Assembly (NCBI GenBank): GCA_021784635.1
Contig: JAJYHS010000232.1
Coordinates: forward strand, 1-5,774
Length of the DNA stretch: 5,774 nucleotides
Direction: 5' to 3'
From: a bacterium
GTDB taxonomy: Bacteria > Bdellovibrionota > Bdellovibrionia > Bdellovibrionales > UBA1609
The position numbers were made by a program, and so were the translations under genes. This document shows positions 5,742 through 5,774 of the stretch, piece by piece (within the stretch, counting starts at the first letter, position 1; each line of letters starts with the position of its first letter). Below the pieces are notes generated by a model, which saw only the letters and a list, made by a program, of their open reading frames with translations, had not been told where the DNA came from and searched no databases.

Positions 5742-5774
5742 TGTTTAATGGCCCCACATCGCCTAAAATTTTTT
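5742..5774 (-). other. Short region upstream of radA, cut by window edge
   Basis: Thirty-three bases precede the radA start. On the minus strand they read as an A/T-rich run, GGCGATGTGGGGCC, then ATTAAACA before ATG. A stop (TAA, 5745-5743) is in frame with radA. No clear promoter or preceding gene end can be identified in so short a piece. Confidence 0.3.

Overview
The window reads as an ordinary chromosomal stretch of a free-living, probably Gram-negative bacterium. No ribosomal or conserved phylogenetic marker fixes the lineage. A histidine-degradation enzyme, an anchored TlpA-like thioredoxin, a lone type IVb pilin-like protein and an MGAT-like acyltransferase together suggest a deltaproteobacterial or Bdellovibrionota-like organism, but this is inference with low confidence. 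Nothing indicates a phage, insertion sequence, CRISPR array, tRNA or rRNA.

Layout. Positions 1-455 (+) hold the C-terminal third of imidazolonepropionase (HutI), cut by the window edge. A 108-base gap with a plausible promoter and a good ribosome binding site leads to 564-1025 (+), a cytosolic protein of unknown function. It converges, with a 14-base gap, on a membrane-anchored TlpA-like thioredoxin (1040-1627, -). Divergent from that is a small type IVb (Flp-like) prepilin-like protein (1644-1859, +), whose 3' end overlaps by 14 bases the 3' end of a PlsC/MGAT-like acyltransferase (1846-2568, -). The acyltransferase start codon lies one base from the divergent glycerol kinase gene glpK (2570-4069, +). 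A 277-base non-coding region (4070-4346) separates glpK from the convergent radA (4347-5741, -). The last 33 bases are upstream of radA.

How the genes relate. The clearest functional pairing is glpK with the acyltransferase: glycerol kinase makes sn-glycerol-3-phosphate, the backbone of phospholipids, and the neighbour probably acylates a glycerol-based or other lipid acceptor. Their back-to-back start codons force each gene's control signals into the other's coding sequence. The remaining genes look like independent short transcription units: histidine catabolism, envelope thiol chemistry, a pilin-like protein and recombination repair.

I did not find a clear new multi-gene system. The items most worth a second look are the unknown protein at 564-1025, the solitary pilin-like gene in a very compact overlapping arrangement, the 1-base divergent glpK/acyltransferase junction, and the palindromic, A-tract-containing region between glpK and radA.
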